64,000 nucleotides of DNA from Cucumis sativus (lineage: Eukaryota > Streptophyta > Magnoliopsida > Cucurbitales > Cucurbitaceae): contig NC_026657.2 of assembly GCF_000004075.3 (NCBI RefSeq), positions 30,412,408 to 30,476,407 on the forward strand, given 5' to 3'. A program made the translations under genes and the position numbers. The notes under the pieces were generated by a model. That model saw nothing but the letters and a program-made list of their open reading frames with translations, was not told the origin of the DNA and did no database searches. Below are positions 1-15,011 of this stretch, one piece after another (positions within the stretch are counted from its first letter, which is position 1; each line of letters starts with the position of its first letter).

Positions 1-413
1 TCCCCCGCCCAGCAGTAATAAAAAGTTCAAACCGAGACACGGATTTCGATGAAAACCCACAAATGAATAGAATTTCTAAAGAGAGCTTTTGCCTTTTCCG
101 GACAGGAAAGTAGGTGGGGGAAAAACAAATGGTGGCAAAAACCAAAAGGGGTAGCAAGTAGCGAACTACAAGAAAAGTAATGAAGAGAAAGGAAACGACG
201 CGTCGAATTTTCTTTTCTTTTTCTTTGAAAGGCTGAGCCCAGATGGGTTGGAAATGGACCGCGAGAAATTGAGAACAGAGAAGAGGGAAAAGGATCAGGT
301 GGAAGAAGACGATTGATTGGTGGGTCGTTAGAATTACAGCTTGAGATGATTTGGAATTTGGGTTTATTTTTTATTTCGGCCATTGATGAACTTTGAAGCC
401 CCACTCGCGCCAC
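1..413 (-). other. probable 5' leader or first exon of a gene leaving the left edge
   Basis: Read on the minus strand this stretch is pyrimidine-rich, like many plant 5' leaders, and stays open for about 128 codons. The first ATG in that frame lies near 383 and opens a Met-Ala-Glu-Ile-Lys start. I recognise no domain in the translation, which is rich in Ser, Pro and Phe. It may be untranslated leader, a first coding exon, or chance. The body of the gene would lie beyond the left edge. Confidence 0.25.
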
Positions 414-3292
414 TACGGAATATGGATCGTAGATGGGGAGAGCAAGTGGAAGGCTTTGATGTTATCGTCTTGTTTCGTTAGTGGGTAATAAATTTATGAT
501 GTAAAAGCCTAACAAAAGAGGTATCTTGTTTTGCTATCAAAATAAGCCTAAGGGTCAAATTGAACAAACTCCACATATAGATTCACTCCTACACACTTAA
601 CTCCACCGTACAAAATGGCATATAATGGTTTAATATTTATCTTACCCTTCAGTTATGATCAAATTAATGTAATCTATAAATATTTAGATGCTCTTTTCGT
701 TTTCTAAGTTATTCAAAAGAAAATCTCAAGCTCGGGGTCGTTAAGCTTTTCACAATTCTCAATTTTCATTGAGTATTGAAAAGTTAAAATGTAACGTGAA
801 TTACTACAAACAAAGTAGTATTGAAATGTATGTCCAATCGAGAGAGATTAAGGTTTAACTAAAACTTTATTTATTTATTTTTTTTTGTAAAAGACTAAAA
901 AAGATATTCATATATATATAATTTAAATAGAACCTCTATCATTATAACATGTATGGACTCTAACTTATACCTTTAACATCACATTCGATTTTCCATAAAT
1001 ACAATTTAAAAATAATAGAGTTAGAATTAGTTTCATGATTAAAAAGATTTGCTACATTTTCACGTGGACTTGTCATAAATTTTGTCGTTCGAAAAGGATG
1101 GCATGTTTGAATTCTCACTATCAATGTTGAACAGTTAAATTAAATACATCTTATCTAAATTAATCAAAACAATGTAACATGTAATGTAAGTAAAGGTTTA
1201 TAATAATGGCTTTGATGACTTTTTATTTAAAATTGATTGATGGCAAGATCAAGAAAAACATATATATCTTTTGATGTCCCATTTGAAAAGGATGGCCATG
1301 GAAGTAGACAACCCAAATGTGTATACATATCACATGTAAAATTACTTCACTAAAACCAAATATCTACTTTTGAAATTTCATATGAAATGTAATCGCTAAG
1401 ATAAGTTATTTGTGTCCTATGATACAAAGTTAATAGGACATCATTATAGTGTTTGATTGATGATATGATCAACTATATAAGAAAAATCAACGTATACGTT
1501 ATTAGATGAAAAAAGCCCCAAAAATATATGGAACTATATTAGAATAAAACCATGTTTTATATTTCTAAATTTGGTATAAAATGATTTGTAAAATCTAATA
1601 TGGTTGTTTTGTACTTCTAAGTTTTTCTTCTTCTTACTATAAAGTATACGTTGAATTATTACTTTTATTGTCGAAATGGAAATGTAATTTTATTGTTGAA
1701 AAAAAGAGTACAAAAACGTACATTTAGAAGACAACATAAATAAATATTTATATTTGAATTAAGGAATAAAGTGGAATTGGGGTTATGGGCCTCAGTATTG
1801 GGCCCGTGTTAAAGTTGGGCCAGATGATCTATCCAAATCAAACGTGGCCCGAATTTAAATATACACACACAATATTACTAAATTATAATAAAAAAATCAA
1901 AGATTATTTATATACTAATACTCCATTAGAATAGTTGTTATCTATCTCTCCCCTTAGAGCTCCAATCACTATGTTTATGTATTTGTTTAATTCAAGTGAG
2001 TGTTGATTTGTTTCCTTTGAATTGTTGTTGTTTTTAGAGAAGAGCCCATTGATTCAATTAAATAAATACAATGCTAAGTTATATAAAATATAATGCATTT
2101 GGTTTCCAATATAAAGAGAGGAATTGTCTCAATTGCCCCTCTTCGTAATGGATGGGTTTAGAATCTCCATACTGCCATTTTCGTCCCAATAACTACAAAA
2201 GGAATCTCGTTTTCTACTTTATTGATATGCCAAAATTGGTGGTGGGAAAATTATCTGTTTCAGTTTAATTTTAACTACTTTTATCTTTGAATTTCAAAAT
2301 GTTAAATTTAATTTTTATTTGGTTCTTATATTTCATAATGTTACGTGTTTTGAGATTTATTTGCATTTGATTGCTAGGTTTTAAAATTATATTCTAAATA
2401 CTTATCTTTTTTAATTTAGTGATAAATATATAATATTTTCAACACGAACGAAAATGACTACAATATTAAAAGCTTACATCTTGAAACTATCACATAAAAA
2501 ATAGGCTATATATACATGTGTGTGTATATATTTCCTGTGTAATGATGGTATTTCTTCAACAAAAAAAAAAACTTTAGATATTTGTTTTTTTTTTCAAAAT
2601 AAATAATTTATGAGAGGTTGATGGATTATTAAAACACAACTATACTCATATATATATATTTATATGATGGCAATAGTTTGACATGATTGATTCAAATCAA
2701 CGGTCAAGTATAGGGGTTTTTTTTATTATACAATTGAAGATGGTCATCAAAATAATGGTTTACCAATCTAGAATTTCGCTTCACTCAAACAAATTGTATA
2801 TCACCTAGTTGTCCACTTTTAACCTTTTTCTATTATATTAGTTTCTTAATTAAATAGGATTGTTTTTTCAAAATTTAAGATTTATTTAAGTAGAAAGTTT
2901 TAAAATTAATTGTAATGATAGAATAAGCCAATATTTTGAATTTTTGTATTTACCTCTATAAGATTGTTTTATTAAAGATCTGTTACTATTTAGAAAGACA
3001 TAGTTAAATGTGATTTGAAACTCCAATCTCAAACTTGAAATTTACTTTGTATTTTTATATAAAAAAGCAAGACCGATTAGGTAAAACTTTCTATAAGTTC
3101 TGAATTTTGTTTAAATTTAGTCAAATTTCAGTTATCAAAATACTCCCTGTTTTGTACCCTCCACCACTGACACCTAATTAAAACTTGTACCCAAAATAAT
3201 TTATTAATGTATACAGAAATCTAAAAAGACAAAGATATTTTAGGAAAGGAAAATATACTTAAATCAAAACCCCCACTAAACTTTATAAACCC
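414..3292. other. AT-rich intergenic spacer
   Basis: No gene is supported here. The stretch is AT-rich with homopolymer runs and short TA tracts. Its one structured feature is the cluster of TGGGCC motifs near 1786-1821, annotated separately. The last part carries the promoter of the downstream trihelix gene. Confidence 0.6.
1786..1821. promoter_or_regulatory. cluster of three TGGGCC (site II) motifs
   Basis: TGGGCC occurs at 1786-1791, 1799-1804 and 1816-1821, three copies in 36 bp of otherwise AT-rich DNA. Site II motifs of this type are bound by TCP factors in promoters of plant housekeeping and ribosomal genes. No gene starts close by: the nearest are the minus-strand leader at 413 and the trihelix gene at 3746. 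A functional role is inference. Confidence 0.35.
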
Positions 3293-3299
3293 TATAAAA
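3293..3299 (+). promoter_or_regulatory. TATA box of the HRA1-like gene
   Basis: TATAAAA preceded by CC, about 450 bp upstream of the chosen start codon. It is followed by A/G-rich DNA where transcription would start near 3325. That gives a leader of roughly 420 nt, long enough to hold the upstream ORF described separately. Confidence 0.5.
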
Positions 3300-3351
3300 G
3301 GAAAAAGAGTTGACTGAGTAAGAAAGAAGCAAAAAGAAAAAAGAAAAGAGT

Positions 3352-3474
3352 ATGTGGGTTTCGAGAAACGTACGTGGAATAGCAATGTGTCTAATGGCGA
3401 AGCGATTTCTGAAAAACCAACAACAAATCACTAAAACCCATTTTCCCTTCTTCACTCCCCAGTTTTCGTCTTAA
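3352..3474 (+). other. upstream ORF in the HRA1-like leader (40 codons)
   Basis: An ATG at 3352 opens a 40-codon frame ending in TAA at 3472-3474, entirely inside the inferred leader. It contains two further in-frame ATGs. It ends well before the main start at 3746, so it could lower translation of the main frame. Whether its peptide is conserved cannot be judged from this sequence alone. Confidence 0.35.
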
Positions 3475-3745
3475 TCCTGTGGGTTTCCAGTTTTTCCCTC
3501 CCAAAACCATGGGCGGTTTTCTGTCAACCCAATACCACAATCCACTCTCCCAAAACCACCTCCCCCCTCTTCTTCTTCTATCTATATACTATCTTCTCTC
3601 TCTCTCTCTCCCCCTCACTCCATCCAACGAACCCGCAATTCTTCTCTTTCTCTTCAACGACATTCAATTTCTCTATCTGGGTTTTGGGTTGCTTCTATTT
3701 CTTCATTTAGATACGGCTAATCGAAAGAATTGGGGGGTAATTTTA

Positions 3746-5152
3746 ATGGAAACCAATAGTTTAGGCGGCGGCGGCGGCGGCGGTGTGGGTGGGAGTGGTG
3801 GAGGAGGAGGAGGAGGAGCTGGAGGAGGAGGGATGTTTTCAGGCATGAATTCGTCAATGCTGGGATTGGAATTACCACTTCATCAAAACCCAACAAATCC
3901 CACTAATCCTCACCAATTACATCACCCTCCAATGGTATCTTATGTCCAACATGACCCCCATCATCACCAACAACCGCCGTCGGTCTCCGTGAAATACCCT
4001 TTTCCGACAAAGGCTAAGCCACAGCAGTCGAATCTCAGTGACGACGAGGAGCAGGGGTTCGCGGCGGATGACAGTAATGGAGATGGCAAGAAGAAAATCT
4101 CGCCGTGGCAGAGGATGAAATGGACGGATATGATGGTTCGGCTGTTGATTACGGCGGTGTTCTATATCGGCGATGAAGGTGGGTCGGAGCCGGTGGACCA
4201 TGTCGGGAAGAAAAAACCAGTGGGGTTACTGCAAAAGAAGGGGAAATGGAAATCGGTATCCAGAGCAATGATGGAAAAAGGATTCTACGTTTCACCACAG
4301 CAATGTGAAGACAAATTCAACGATTTAAACAAAAGATACAAACGAGTTAACGATATTTTAGGGAAGGGAACAGCCTGCAAAGTAGTAGAGAATCAAACAT
4401 TACTCGATTCAATGGAATTAACACCAAAAACAAAAGAAGAAGTACGAAAATTACTCAATTCTAAACATCTTTTCTTCAGAGAAATGTGCGCTTACCACAA
4501 CACTTGCCGTCACAGCACCACCCACCCCTCGCCGGACGCAGCAACAGAACCATCCCACCTTCCACAACAACAACAGCAACAGCAACTATGCTTCCACGCC
4601 ACAGACACGACAACCTCCGCCAGTATAGCAGCCGGCGAGGGTTCAAAAAGCGGAGATGAGGAGGAAGAGGAGGAGGAAGAGGAGGAATCGGAAGAGGAGG
4701 AAGAGGATGAGGAAACAGAAGGGAGACAGGAAGAAGAGGAGGAAACGGAATCGAGGAAGAGGGCGAGGAAAGGGGGGATGATAACGGCTGGGATGCAGCA
4801 GTTGAGTGCGGAGGTGATGGGAGTTATATCGGACGGGGGGAGGAGTCCATGGGAGAAGAAGCAATGGATGAAGAGCCGACTGATTCAGCTTGAAGAGCAG
4901 CAAGTGAGCTGGCAAACGCAGGCATTCGAGCTGGAGAAACAGAGGCTGAAATGGGTGAAGTTCAGGAGCAAGAAGGAGAGGGATATGGAGAGAGCGAAGC
5001 TGGAGAATGAGAAGAGAATGCTGGAAAACGAGAGGATGATGCTGATGGTAAAGAAGAACGAGTTGGATTTGATGGGTATGCAACATTATCAGCAGCAACA
5101 GCAGCAGCATTCGTCGAACAAGCGAGGGGATCCATCGTCGATTACAGGATGA
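3746..5152 (+). CDS. HRA1: trihelix transcription factor, HRA1-like
   Basis: An intronless gene of 468 codons. From N to C it has a polyglycine tract (about residues 7-29), a His/Pro/Gln-rich linker, and a trihelix DNA-binding domain (about 121-215) starting PWQRMKWTD and including the conserved stretch SPQQCEDKFNDLNKRYKRVN. A conserved FFREMCAYHN segment follows, then a long Glu run, then a C-terminal coiled coil rich in Glu, Arg, Lys and Met (about 385-445). This order fits the At3g10040/At1g21200 trihelix group. Arabidopsis HRA1 is a low-oxygen-induced nuclear factor that dampens the ERF-VII response; that role is known for the family and inferred here. I chose the ATG at 3746 because it gives the family-like METNS plus polyglycine start. 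The frame is open upstream to an ATG at 3509, which would add a hydrophobic leader untypical of the family. Two telomere-type repeats (TTTAGGG) sit just after the stop, at 5167-5181. Confidence 0.85.
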   Translation: METNSLGGGGGGGVGGSGGGGGGGAGGGGMFSGMNSSMLGLELPLHQNPTNPTNPHQLHHPPMVSYVQHDPHHHQQPPSVSVKYPFPTKAKPQQSNLSDDEEQGFAADDSNGDGKKKISPWQRMKWTDMMVRLLITAVFYIGDEGGSEPVDHVGKKKPVGLLQKKGKWKSVSRAMMEKGFYVSPQQCEDKFNDLNKRYKRVNDILGKGTACKVVENQTLLDSMELTPKTKEEVRKLLNSKHLFFREMCAYHNTCRHSTTHPSPDAATEPSHLPQQQQQQQLCFHATDTTTSASIAAGEGSKSGDEEEEEEEEEESEEEEEDEETEGRQEEEEETESRKRARKGGMITAGMQQLSAEVMGVISDGGRSPWEKKQWMKSRLIQLEEQQVSWQTQAFELEKQRLKWVKFRSKKERDMERAKLENEKRMLENERMMLMVKKNELDLMGMQHYQQQQQQHSSNKRGDPSSITG

Positions 5153-6436
5153 AGAAGAAAGGGATTGGGTTTAGGGTTTAGAAACTGTGGGGATTATAAT
5201 ATAATTTAGAAGAAGTGAAACTCCCGTTTGGTTAAATTTAATTTTTATTATTGACTAACATTTTTGTCCTATACATGTCGGATGCATTTTGAATAACCCT
5301 CACCCTTCCTTCCCCATCCTATAATCTTCTTTTCATTCACTTATCATATTCTAAAACCCAAAAGGATTTTTTTTTTACTCCAATATTATTCTTTTAAATG
5401 CTTTTGTCATACTAAATTTCCGTTTGAAATATACTTCAAATTATTTTTAAACTACATATACGGTAAAAAAAAAAAAAAAAAAAGTTAATTATTTAATTGT
5501 TTTTTCTTAAGGGTCAAACTTGATTAGCAAAGTTATTAAAGATAAATTTGCATAGAAGGCCCTTTCATAGGGATAAAAATGAAAATTGATGAATAATGAG
5601 TTTTGACTCTTTGTTTATTAGCGTCTTTACTTCTTCTATTGTGTTTCTTGATGCGTTTTTCTTTATTGGACTGGCTTCTTCCTCCTCCTTCCTTTTTCTT
5701 TTTCTTATTTATCCTCTTCCTAATTTTGGATGTGTGTTTTTATGGACTTTTCTTCATTTTATTTTTACTTTTACGATAAAGAGTTACCGATTATTTGGTT
5801 ATCACTTAGCGTTTTTCTTTCTCAATCTAAGGAGTGGGAAGAGATGGAGAATGGGGAACGAAAGGAAAATATGGAGGAGTGAATAAAGTAAAAAAAAAGA
5901 AGAGATGAGGGAGTGAGAAGCGATGTTAAACTTGGTGTTGGGTCAAATCAGTGGTTTGAGAGCGTTCATTAGATTTTAGAATGGGCATCAATGATGATCC
6001 ATTGGCGGGCCCGTCTTTTATATACAAATATTTTGTTGAGTAAAGCATTTTCTTTTTGTTTTTTTGCCTTTCTTTTTTACAATTTAGAGTTGTCAATAAA
6101 CCTTAGAAATGCGAAATTTGATATATTGTTGGAGGACGCGACGGATTTGATGAGTGGGGCAGTATCGAAAATTGTCGAAACTAAGAAGGGTATTATGGAA
6201 ATTAAAAAAATAAGGTTAACGATCGTGACGGAGCCTCAACCAAAAGGGCCCCACCATGTGGGTAGACGATGGAAATTTCTCACTACTTAACGGAACCGTG
6301 AGAAGCCTTGACGAGGTAAGTCTTTCCCAGTTCACGGCAGGTTGTGTTCCGTCAAATCCCTTTCGTCAGAAATTGAAAACTCCCTCAACGTTTCGTCTCT
6401 CCTTCCCTAACGCCGTCGTTCCGGTGAAGCTTCAAT
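5153..6436. other. spacer between the two trihelix genes
   Basis: It holds the 3' region of the HRA1-like gene, an A-tract near 5466-5482, and the promoter of the downstream gene. Short open frames here (for example 5596-5886) are low-complexity and hydrophobic with no recognisable domain, so I do not call them genes. Confidence 0.6.
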
Positions 6437-6448
6437 CCTAACCCTAAC
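6437..6448 (+). promoter_or_regulatory. telo-box-like CCTAACCCTAAC next to the start codon
   Basis: A telomere-repeat-like motif lies 9 bp before the ATG of the trihelix-UMP kinase gene. Telo-boxes are common in leaders and promoters of plant genes for translation and nucleotide supply. Regulation through it is inferred only. Confidence 0.3.
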
Positions 6449-6456
6449 GTCCTCTA

Positions 6457-10593
<4,137 letters not shown>

Positions 10594-12854
10594 CGTTCCT
10601 AAAACTCAAATATTTAGTATTAGGTTATGTTGTATCGAGTCGGTAGGGTGTCCAATGGGCTGTCTTAAGAAACTATAGCTGCTTCCCTTCAGCTTCTGGC
10701 TTCTTTTCTAGCCAGAATTGGGAGCGTTTGCTATGTTCCTTGCTAAGTACCACAGTGTGAAAGTAGAGTAGATTTTGATTATTGATTTTGAAGATCTATT
10801 CTTGGTGTGATGCCAAAATTTCTTCTGCATTTGCCTTTTGTATTGTAATGTATTTGTATGTATATTATTATTGATTCAGTGGAAGGGTAGATTAAGAAAA
10901 TGGATGGGTATGACAGATTTGAAGTATATTGGTGGTCGTGTTTATCTCATTAAAATAAAGTTTTACCTGTCATTTAACTTATTTGAAGTGTTTGTTAGTT
11001 GAATCTCAATTTGGCTGACTGCCAACATTTTCGATCCATGGTTCAACGCCAAACTTTGTGCTACTTTTCATAATGTAGAAAATATAATTGTGTTGTAGAA
11101 GCGCATTGATACAAGAAAATAAACTTTATCTTGTGAAAGTTGTAGGATGTGTTTGGATTGACTTTTAAGTGCAGGACATAGAAAGTCATTCCAAATGTTT
11201 ACCTAATCTCTTCCTAAATTAATATTTAGAGAATTTTGCTTTTTGTGTATCCATTGCTTTCGAAGTTGTTAGAGAATCCTTTTCTCATGGAGCGTGATGA
11301 TCAATATGATTATTGTGATCTCACAAGCCACACCAAGGGGTGAAAGAGATGTTAGCATGTTGATTTTCATGATTTTAGGATTAGGTATACAACAGGTCCT
11401 TACTCTCAGCTCATCTGAAAAAAAATAAGAGAAGATAGTTATGGCAAAATTTTGAAAAATTGGGGCTTTAAGAAAAATAAAGTTTTAAAATTTTATTTTA
11501 TCTCCCACAATTTTAAATGACCTAAGTTTAGCATTACAGTAAATGACAAATATAGTTCATTGTTGATTTTTCTAAACAAAACAATATGGTTTCTATTGTT
11601 TTGTCTCTATAAATTTTGCCAGCGTATACTTGCATGAAAATTATTACTATTTGATCATCATCTCAAACAGACCTTTTCTTTAGATAACTAATTCAATGGT
11701 TATAATGCGACAAATTCTAAATTTCCAACATTTGTGAAGTTGGAATCTAACCAAACTTGTTGCATTATTTAGAGTAAAAATATGAAGAATTGAAGCAAAA
11801 TTATTTGAAGTAAAAGATGAGCAATTGAAGGAAAATAATTCAAAGTGGAGTAAAATATGAGGAAATGGGAAAAAAATTGGAAGGAAGGAATAGGAAACAT
11901 AAACAGTAAGAAGAAAAGACATGACCTAAACTTCCATAATTTGGCTTATTATGTCTGCTGCATAGCCACTTGATTCGTTTTTTGTTTTTAATTCACAACC
12001 AAAATCTTCCAAAGAAAATACACAAAAAGGTCAAACATGTCGTTTCTTCTCAAAATCAAAACCACAAATACCATCAGAAAAAGACAAATAATAGTCTAAT
12101 AATGTAAGGTTTGATTAAAAGATAGACCAGAGTAGGGACTGCCTGCATAATTTTTTCTGCTATGAGAATTGAAATTTTTAATTACAATTGTGGTAACCAT
12201 TTTTCTTATATTAAATTTCTATCGACTTGTCGGCATGAACACAGTAGATGTAAATATGAATAGTAAGAGTTTTTGAACTATTTTTAAAAGGTAAATACGG
12301 TATGTATTAAGAAATTTAAATACATTTTAATGAGTTTATATTTATATTATTAATGGAAATATCCAATTTTTTTTAAAAAAAAAATAGAATCAATCAGCTC
12401 AAGTCAGAGAGCCTAATTATGATCTACTAACAAGTAAAGTCGTCTTGGAAAATAAAATTCTCAATTTTGAGATAGATTTCGAGATTTCCAATTTACAATT
12501 GCAAAAGCAACTTCATTCTATATTCAACTGATGTATTAAAAGCACCAAATGTTTGCTGAATAAGTCTCTATAATTTTTTTTGGAGAGCCTAAGAATTAGA
12601 AACAAAATATATATATACTCCAACCTTAAATTACATGATAGAGAATTAAATTAATTAGCTTAATGACATCTTTTATGGGAAGATCAAGTGATGCTTCCCA
12701 CTCTAACAAGGAGCAAACATGGATCGAAGTTTTACAATTAACACCAAATACAGATTCGAATAAATACCATAAAATTTGCATGAGAAAATGCATACAAGAT
12801 TAATTTAAACTAACCATCATCTTAATGAACAATCCACATGGAAGAACATTTTGG
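10594..12854. other. convergent spacer
   Basis: This lies between the 3' ends of the UMP kinase fusion and the PXC1-like kinase. It holds both 3' untranslated regions and AT-rich DNA. Around 11150-11210 there is a short segment resembling one end of a Tourist-type MITE, but I find no matching second end. No gene seen. Confidence 0.55.
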
Positions 12855-15011
12855 TTACATACCATCTTCTGTGGTGGCTAAGGAAGGTGAAAGCGAATTA
12901 CGTGATTCGTCGTAATCTTCTCCGAGCGGGGACTGCTCGACCCTAATATCTTCTATCATCTTTACTACTTCCGCCATTGTTGGTCTCTTCTCAGGCTGAG
13001 GAAGAACACAAGCCAACCCAACATGAAGCATAGACACAAGCTCCTCCTCAATGTTCTTGTACCTCAATAGCTCTGGATCAAAAACCTCAGCTGTCCACTC
13101 TTCCTTCACCACAGATCGAACCCATTTCGGGAGGTCCACTGGTTGCTCTTCGTCGTCGCTTCGCGGGTTCGAAGGCGATGGGTAGAGAGATGGTGCACGA
13201 CCCGTTAAGACTTCAAGCAATAAAACACCGAAGCTATAAACATCTGCTTTTTGAGATAGACGTTTTGTCTCGTCTTGCTCTGGGGCCTTGTAACCCCCTA
13301 ACCTTGCAATGGCATGGACAGGGTTGAGAAGTAGAGACAACCCAAAATCAGAAATGCAAGCAACTCCATTTTTGTCAAGAAGAACGTTGGAAGATTTGAC
13401 GTTCCCATGGGGGATCTTTGAAGCACTGTATTCACCATGGATTCTTGCTAAACCACGAGCAGCTCCAAGAACTAAACTAATCCTTGTCGTCCAATCCAAC
13501 GGAATTCTCCCTGGGCCTCGGTTTCCTATTTCAAACCAAACAAAATCGAAACAAAATCAACCCAATTTTTCATTGGGGTATTTCATCAAACATATTATAA
13601 GGTAACAAAAAGCTTCATCACGAAACTAACCGTGGAGAAGAGAATGTAAACTCCCGTTTGGAAGATAATCATAAACCAGAAGCTTTTCTTCTTTAGCATA
13701 GTAAAAAGCTCTCAATCTCACGATATTTGAATGTTTCAGCTTTCCGATCACATCCATATACTGCTCAAAATCCTTCCTCGGACACGGGTTTGCATCTTTC
13801 AACCTCTTCACAGCTACCGTACAACCGTCGTCAAGAACTGCCCGGTAAACCGTTCCCAAGCTTCCTTTTCCGAGCATCTCCGCCGATGCTCTCAGCAAAT
13901 CTTCAAGTTCGAATTGCTTCTTCCAATCGAAGAACACTAGCTTGCTTCTGTCTGTAGCGTTAGTGCCATCACTGTCACCACCGCCATTAGCGTATACTTT
14001 CTTCTCGCTTCCGTAGCTACTTCCGCTCTTCCTTCTCTTTCCGCTTTCGCTTCCGGTCATGGAGCTTGAACTCCGATCACGATCACGAGCGCAGTAATAC
14101 GCAACGATGAACGAGATAATCACAAGCAATGCAACGCAATTGGCGATCACAATCGCGACAATCACGCCAGGGCTCAGCCCTTTTCGAGATTCTTTACTAT
14201 TCGGACCAATAATAGGGTTTTGCGGCAATGAACTTGGATTTGACGGTACCGTTCTAGTAGGATCCGACGACGGCGCCGAACCAGTAACTGAACAGATCGG
14301 TAATGGACTCGACCCACAAACCCCTTCGTTTCCGGTGAAACTCTTCTCACCGAATTTCTTCATCATCCCGTCCGGCAACCGCCCGTACAGTTCATTGTTT
14401 GTTAAATTAAGTTCAGTGAGATTCACAAGCGAAACAGAGAGATCGGGCACCGTACCGGAGAGGACATTGTTCTGCAAACGTAACGTGAGAAGCCGAGACA
14501 ATTTAGAAATATCCTCAGGAATTCCACCGCGGATGTTGTTATCCGACAAGTCCAGTCGGAGAAGTCGCCTCAGTGACGAGATCTCCGGCGGAATCTCGCC
14601 GGAGAAGTCATTACCGGAAAGATACAACAGCTTAAGATTCGTACAGTTAACAAGCGGTGAAATGGTTCCATTCAAACGGTTGTCATGGAGGTCAAGAAGG
14701 CGAAGCTGATCAAGCGGCGCTAGAGACTCAATGGGGCCTCGTAAATTCATAGAAGGAAGAGAAAGAGCAACAACACGGCCATTAACAGAGCACTGAACTC
14801 CACGCCATGAAGAACCACAAGGATCAGAACCAGTCCAATTTCTTAGTAAACCGCCATGGGAATCAGCTTGAAGACGGAAACGAGTTAGAGCAGAAGAATC
14901 ATCATCTAAAGAGAAAGAAGGAGAAACCAAAAGGGTAAGAGAGAAAAAGAAAACTATTGCTGAATGGAAAATCTTCATCCCCACCTTCTCCTCCTTCTCC
15001 ATCATCATCAT
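12855..15011 (-). CDS. PXC1: LRR receptor-like kinase, PXC1-like (LRR-III, probable pseudokinase)
   Basis: Two exons, 15011-13631 and 13525-12855 (683 aa), with the intron splitting a Gly codon after HSLLH. The order is: signal peptide, cysteine-bearing LRR cap ([14 protein letters not shown]), about five LRRs with [11 protein letters not shown] and [11 protein letters not shown], Ser/Pro-rich juxtamembrane stretch, one membrane span (about 280-305), Ser-rich linker, kinase domain. The kinase has a Gly-rich loop ([12 protein letters not shown]), the VAVKRLK lysine, SDFGLS and APE. HRD is replaced by HGN, so the catalytic Asp is missing, as is usual in this LRR-III group. The match to Arabidopsis PXC1 (At2g36570), linked to secondary wall formation in xylem fibres, extends through the LRRs. 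Activity probably depends on partners. The start could instead be the Met just before KIFHS; both keep the signal peptide. Confidence 0.9.

Noticed and set aside
4643-5110. Leu-rich 155-codon open frame on the minus strand
   Set aside because: It is the complement of the Glu-rich and coiled-coil coding of the trihelix gene.
5596-6290. hydrophobic open frames between the trihelix genes
   Set aside because: Low complexity, with Phe and Leu from T-rich DNA, and no family resemblance.
11150-11210. GTGTTTGGATTGACTTTTAAG, like a MITE end
   Set aside because: No matching inverted end or target duplication within several hundred bases.
14107-14709. 200-codon open frame on the plus strand
   Set aside because: It lies exactly antisense to the LRR region of the PXC1-like gene and has no recognisable domain; a codon-bias shadow.
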